Assembly: GCA_029858925.1 (NCBI GenBank)
Contig: JAOUEB010000066.1
Coordinates: 1 to 7,163, forward strand
Direction of reading: 5' to 3'
DNA: 7,163 nt
From: Nitrospira sp.
GTDB lineage: Bacteria > Nitrospirota > Nitrospiria > Nitrospirales > Nitrospiraceae
In this document: positions 5,477 through 7,163 of the stretch, one piece after another
Numbering within the stretch: the stretch's first letter is position 1
How the letters are laid out: each line of letters opens with the position of its first letter
The notes under the pieces: generated by a model
What the model saw: only the letters and a program-made list of their open reading frames with translations
What the model was told of the DNA's origin: nothing
Database searches by the model: none
Made by a program: the position numbers and the translations under genes

Positions 5477-6247
5477 TTACATACCATGAAACGCCGCCGC
5501 GAACTGAAAAATTGCCAACATTTCATGGTTCCCCTTTTTCCCCTTGATAGGACAGTCCAACGTCTTCAGCACCCGCAATCCCAATTCAGCCGCATGGCGC
5601 ACGACCCGCTGAAGCACCTCCTGCCGTTGTGTCTCGTCACGGACGATTCCGCCTCGGCCGACCTGCCCCTTTCCCACCTCGAACTGCGGCTTGACAAGCG
5701 CAATAACCCAGGCGTTCGGCGCTAAGAATGGGAGGATCGACGGAAGCACGTTCGTCAGCGAGATGAACGAGACATCGATGACGGTGAGCGCGATCGATTC
5801 AGGAATGGCCGACCGTTCGATATAACGGATATTGGTCCGCTCAATCAGCACGACACGAGCGTCCTGCCGAAGCCGCCAGTCGAATTGGCCGTAGCCGACA
5901 TCGACCGCGTAGACCCGCGTCGCGCCTTGCTGCAACAGACAGTCGGTGAATCCTCCGGTTGAGCATCCCACATCGAGACAGGTCAGACCGCGAATGTCGA
6001 TCGGGCACGCCTCCAGAGCCGCCGCCAGCTTGTCCCCGCCGCGGCTGACAAAGCGAGAGCCATGCGAAACGACGTCGACCGCCGCTTCCACAGACACGGC
6101 CTTAGCCGGCTTGTCGATCATCGCGCCGTTCACGGTGACCTCTCCGGCAAGGATCATCCGCGCCGCGGCTTCCCGGCTCGGCGCCAGACCCTGCGCCACC
6201 AGACGCTGATCGAGACGGTCTTTGTGAGGATGTGCTTTGGCGCTCAT
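5477..6247 (-). CDS. tlyA: TlyA family rRNA (cytidine-2'-O)-methyltransferase
   Basis: TlyA proteins methylate the 2'-O of cytidines in 16S and/or 23S rRNA using S-adenosylmethionine, and in mycobacteria their loss causes capreomycin resistance. The 256 residues hold an N-terminal S4 RNA-binding domain (about 9-60, 'RLDQRLVAQGLAPSREAAAR'), the short linker 'FVSRGGDKL', and an FtsJ-like methyltransferase domain with the SAM motif 'LDVGCSTGGFTD' (91-102). The K-D-K-E tetrad typical of 2'-O-methyltransferases is visible as Lys73, Asp158, Lys186 and Glu242. The frame is open upstream to a TTG at 6292. I choose ATG 6247 because family proteins start close to the S4 domain and the longer form adds 15 unrelated residues. 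No strong ribosome binding site is seen for either. It lies between xseB and the epimerase on one strand, suggesting co-transcription. Confidence 0.94.
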   Translation of the reverse strand: MSAKAHPHKDRLDQRLVAQGLAPSREAAARMILAGEVTVNGAMIDKPAKAVSVEAAVDVVSHGSRFVSRGGDKLAAALEACPIDIRGLTCLDVGCSTGGFTDCLLQQGATRVYAVDVGYGQFDWRLRQDARVVLIERTNIRYIERSAIPESIALTVIDVSFISLTNVLPSILPFLAPNAWVIALVKPQFEVGKGQVGRGGIVRDETQRQEVLQRVVRHAAELGLRVLKTLDCPIKGKKGNHEMLAIFQFAAAFHGM

Positions 6248-6300
6248 GGAAAAGACGGACTCTCTCAAGAACGCGACAAGGCAGTCGCGCAACTGAGGTG

Positions 6301-6564
6301 CTACTCTTCGGAGTCGGAACCCCGTCCCTCGTCGCCGTCTGAAGAAAAGGCCCGAAGATGTTTCTTCCCGTTCTTATCCTGAACCAAGACTTCGATCTTC
6401 CGCTCGGCCTCTTCCAGCACCTTCAAACAGTTCTTCGAGAGGCGAATGCCTTCTTCAAAGATCTTCAACGATTCATCCAGGGGCAAATCCCCATTTTCCA
6501 ATTCGGCCACGATGGCTTCCAATCTGGCCATCGCCTGCTCAAACTTCAGACCAGCCACTGGCAT
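6301..6564 (-). CDS. xseB: Exodeoxyribonuclease VII small subunit
   Basis: XseB is the small subunit that assembles on XseA to form exonuclease VII, which degrades single-stranded DNA from both ends into oligonucleotides. The 87 residues match the family along its helical hairpin: 'FEQAMARLEAIVAELENGDLPLDESLKIFEEGIRLSKNCLKVLEEAE' spans about 8-54 with the hallmark 'LENGDLPL'. A charged tail rich in Asp, Glu and Ser follows, which is variable in the family. Two starts are possible. The ATG at 6564 abuts its Shine-Dalgarno sequence with no spacing. A GTG at 6558 lies six bases from GAGGAG, which is better, and would give 85 residues. The gene has its own predicted promoter just upstream, over the end of xseA, and is followed after 53 nt by tlyA. 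Confidence 0.95.
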   Translation of the reverse strand: MPVAGLKFEQAMARLEAIVAELENGDLPLDESLKIFEEGIRLSKNCLKVLEEAERKIEVLVQDKNGKKHLRAFSSDGDEGRGSDSEE

Positions 6565-6570
6565 CTCCTC
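6565..6570 (-). promoter_or_regulatory. Shine-Dalgarno site of xseB
   Basis: GAGGAG on the minus strand touches the ATG at 6564 but is six bases from the in-frame GTG at 6558. Spacing favours the GTG as the true start. Confidence 0.5.
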
Positions 6571-6588
6571 TTCATCGAAAATTCAGAC

Positions 6589-6616
6589 ATTATAGCGGGA
6601 TCGGCCGGGCTTTCAA
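6589..6616 (-). promoter_or_regulatory. Near-consensus sigma-70 promoter for xseB-tlyA-epimerase
   Basis: On the minus strand TTGAAA (6616-6611, five of six -35 bases) is followed after 16 nt by a perfect TATAAT (6594-6589). The -35 box overlaps the TGA stop codon of xseA. Predicted transcription starts near 6582, giving a leader of roughly 18-24 nt to xseB. This lets the three downstream genes be expressed without xseA. Confidence 0.65.
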
Positions 6617-6622
6617 CCCGGC
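6604..6622 (-). terminator. GC-rich hairpin at the end of xseA, possible attenuator
   Basis: GCCGGG at 6604-6609 pairs with CCCGGC at 6617-6622 across a 7-nt loop that contains the xseA stop codon. No U-run follows in the minus direction, so it is not a standard intrinsic terminator. It could pause read-through or protect the xseA mRNA end. In DNA it encloses the -35 box of the next promoter. Confidence 0.3.
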
Positions 6623-7163
6623 AGGCTGGGCATCACGTCTTTCACCACACAACGCAGTCGCCCTTTTGCCAGGCGCGCCAGCACCTCCTGCCCCACAGCC
6701 ACCTGGAGGGCATCCCGGACCACGCGGTGAGGCGACACTGTCTCCACAATGCTGTATCCACGATCAAGGATTCCCAGCGGGCTCAACGCATGCAAGTTTG
6801 CCAGGCAGGCATGCGCCGCTTGCGTTCTCCTGCTTAGCCCATATTGCATCACCTGTTCGAGACGCGAGTATAACTGCGGCACCATGGCCAGACCATGACG
6901 CACCTGTCCGTCCGGACTGTGGCTGATCAATTCATGTTTGGACGAATGCATCTGGTCCCACCCCTGCTTCAGAAGACCCTGCATCGCCTGGCGCATATTG
7001 GCAACCGCTCCATCCACCTGCTGCATTTCCTCCAGCACCCGGTATCGAACGTTCGCGATATGGGCGACGATGAGATCGAGCTGTTTCCGATCGGCTACGC
7101 AGCGATGACTCACGGCATGCCGACAGCGAATCGACAGTTCACCGAGGTGATCGACGACCTCAT
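6613..7163 (-). CDS. xseA: Exodeoxyribonuclease VII large subunit, C-terminal part (5' truncated by window)
   Basis: XseA is the catalytic subunit of exonuclease VII, active on single-stranded DNA in repair and recombination. The frame is open to the right edge, so the start lies outside. About 182 residues are visible, against roughly 400-450 for the whole protein. The visible part begins in the catalytic domain with 'GELSIRCRHAVSHRCVADRKQLDLI', then the long coiled-coil segment that carries XseB subunits. It ends with the family's C-terminal signature 'LHALSPLGILDRGYSIV' and a beta-rich tail ('VAVGQEVLARLAKGRLRCVVKDV'). The OB-fold and most catalytic residues are off the window. xseB follows 48 nt downstream, which agrees with the identification. 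No internal damage is seen. Confidence 0.93.
   Translation of the reverse strand, partial: EVVDHLGELSIRCRHAVSHRCVADRKQLDLIVAHIANVRYRVLEEMQQVDGAVANMRQAMQGLLKQGWDQMHSSKHELISHSPDGQVRHGLAMVPQLYSRLEQVMQYGLSRRTQAAHACLANLHALSPLGILDRGYSIVETVSPHRVVRDALQVAVGQEVLARLAKGRLRCVVKDVMPSLPG

Noticed and set aside
1..7163. CRISPR arrays, transposases, integrases, toxin-antitoxin or phage-defence genes
   Set aside because: No direct repeat series, terminal inverted repeats, recombinase motifs or small toxin/antitoxin pair could be found. Every gap is shorter than 150 bases.

Overview
This 7,163-base window looks like chromosomal DNA from a free-living Gram-negative bacterium of moderately high GC content. The protein sequences feel like those of Nitrospira and relatives (Nitrospirota), but that is an impression from memory of such genomes. 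No rRNA or other lineage marker is present to prove it. I see no mobile element, CRISPR array, tRNA or rRNA. Genes are densely packed in two convergent blocks that meet at about 4453-4508.

Left block, plus strand, 1-4452. It begins with the 3' part of an unrecognised protein built from two similar beta-rich units. Next comes a regulatory module: an ECF-type RNA polymerase sigma factor (534-1154), a small soluble zinc-finger anti-sigma factor (1181-1480), and a 568-residue secreted protein of unknown function (1621-3327). After it come aat (3366-4076), which encodes the leucyl/phenylalanyl-tRNA-protein transferase of the N-degron pathway, and a single-domain rhodanese (4132-4452) with its own near-consensus promoter.

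Right block, minus strand, 7163 down to 4509. The order of transcription is xseA (C-terminal part only), xseB, tlyA and an NAD-dependent UDP-sugar epimerase. XseA and XseB are the two subunits of exonuclease VII. TlyA is an rRNA 2'-O-methyltransferase. A near-consensus promoter sits across the end of xseA, so xseB, tlyA and the epimerase can probably be transcribed independently of xseA.

The most interesting part is the sigma/anti-sigma/secreted-protein module. The sigma gene has only one possible start codon and no Shine-Dalgarno sequence. A perfect 16-bp palindrome runs from a candidate -10 box to the first base of the ATG. That layout suggests a near-leaderless transcript under operator control. 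The partner anti-sigma factor has the C-H-C-C zinc motif but no membrane segment, so it may sense a cytoplasmic signal such as redox or metal state. The large secreted protein directly downstream has no domain I can name. The remaining genes are housekeeping genes in familiar form.
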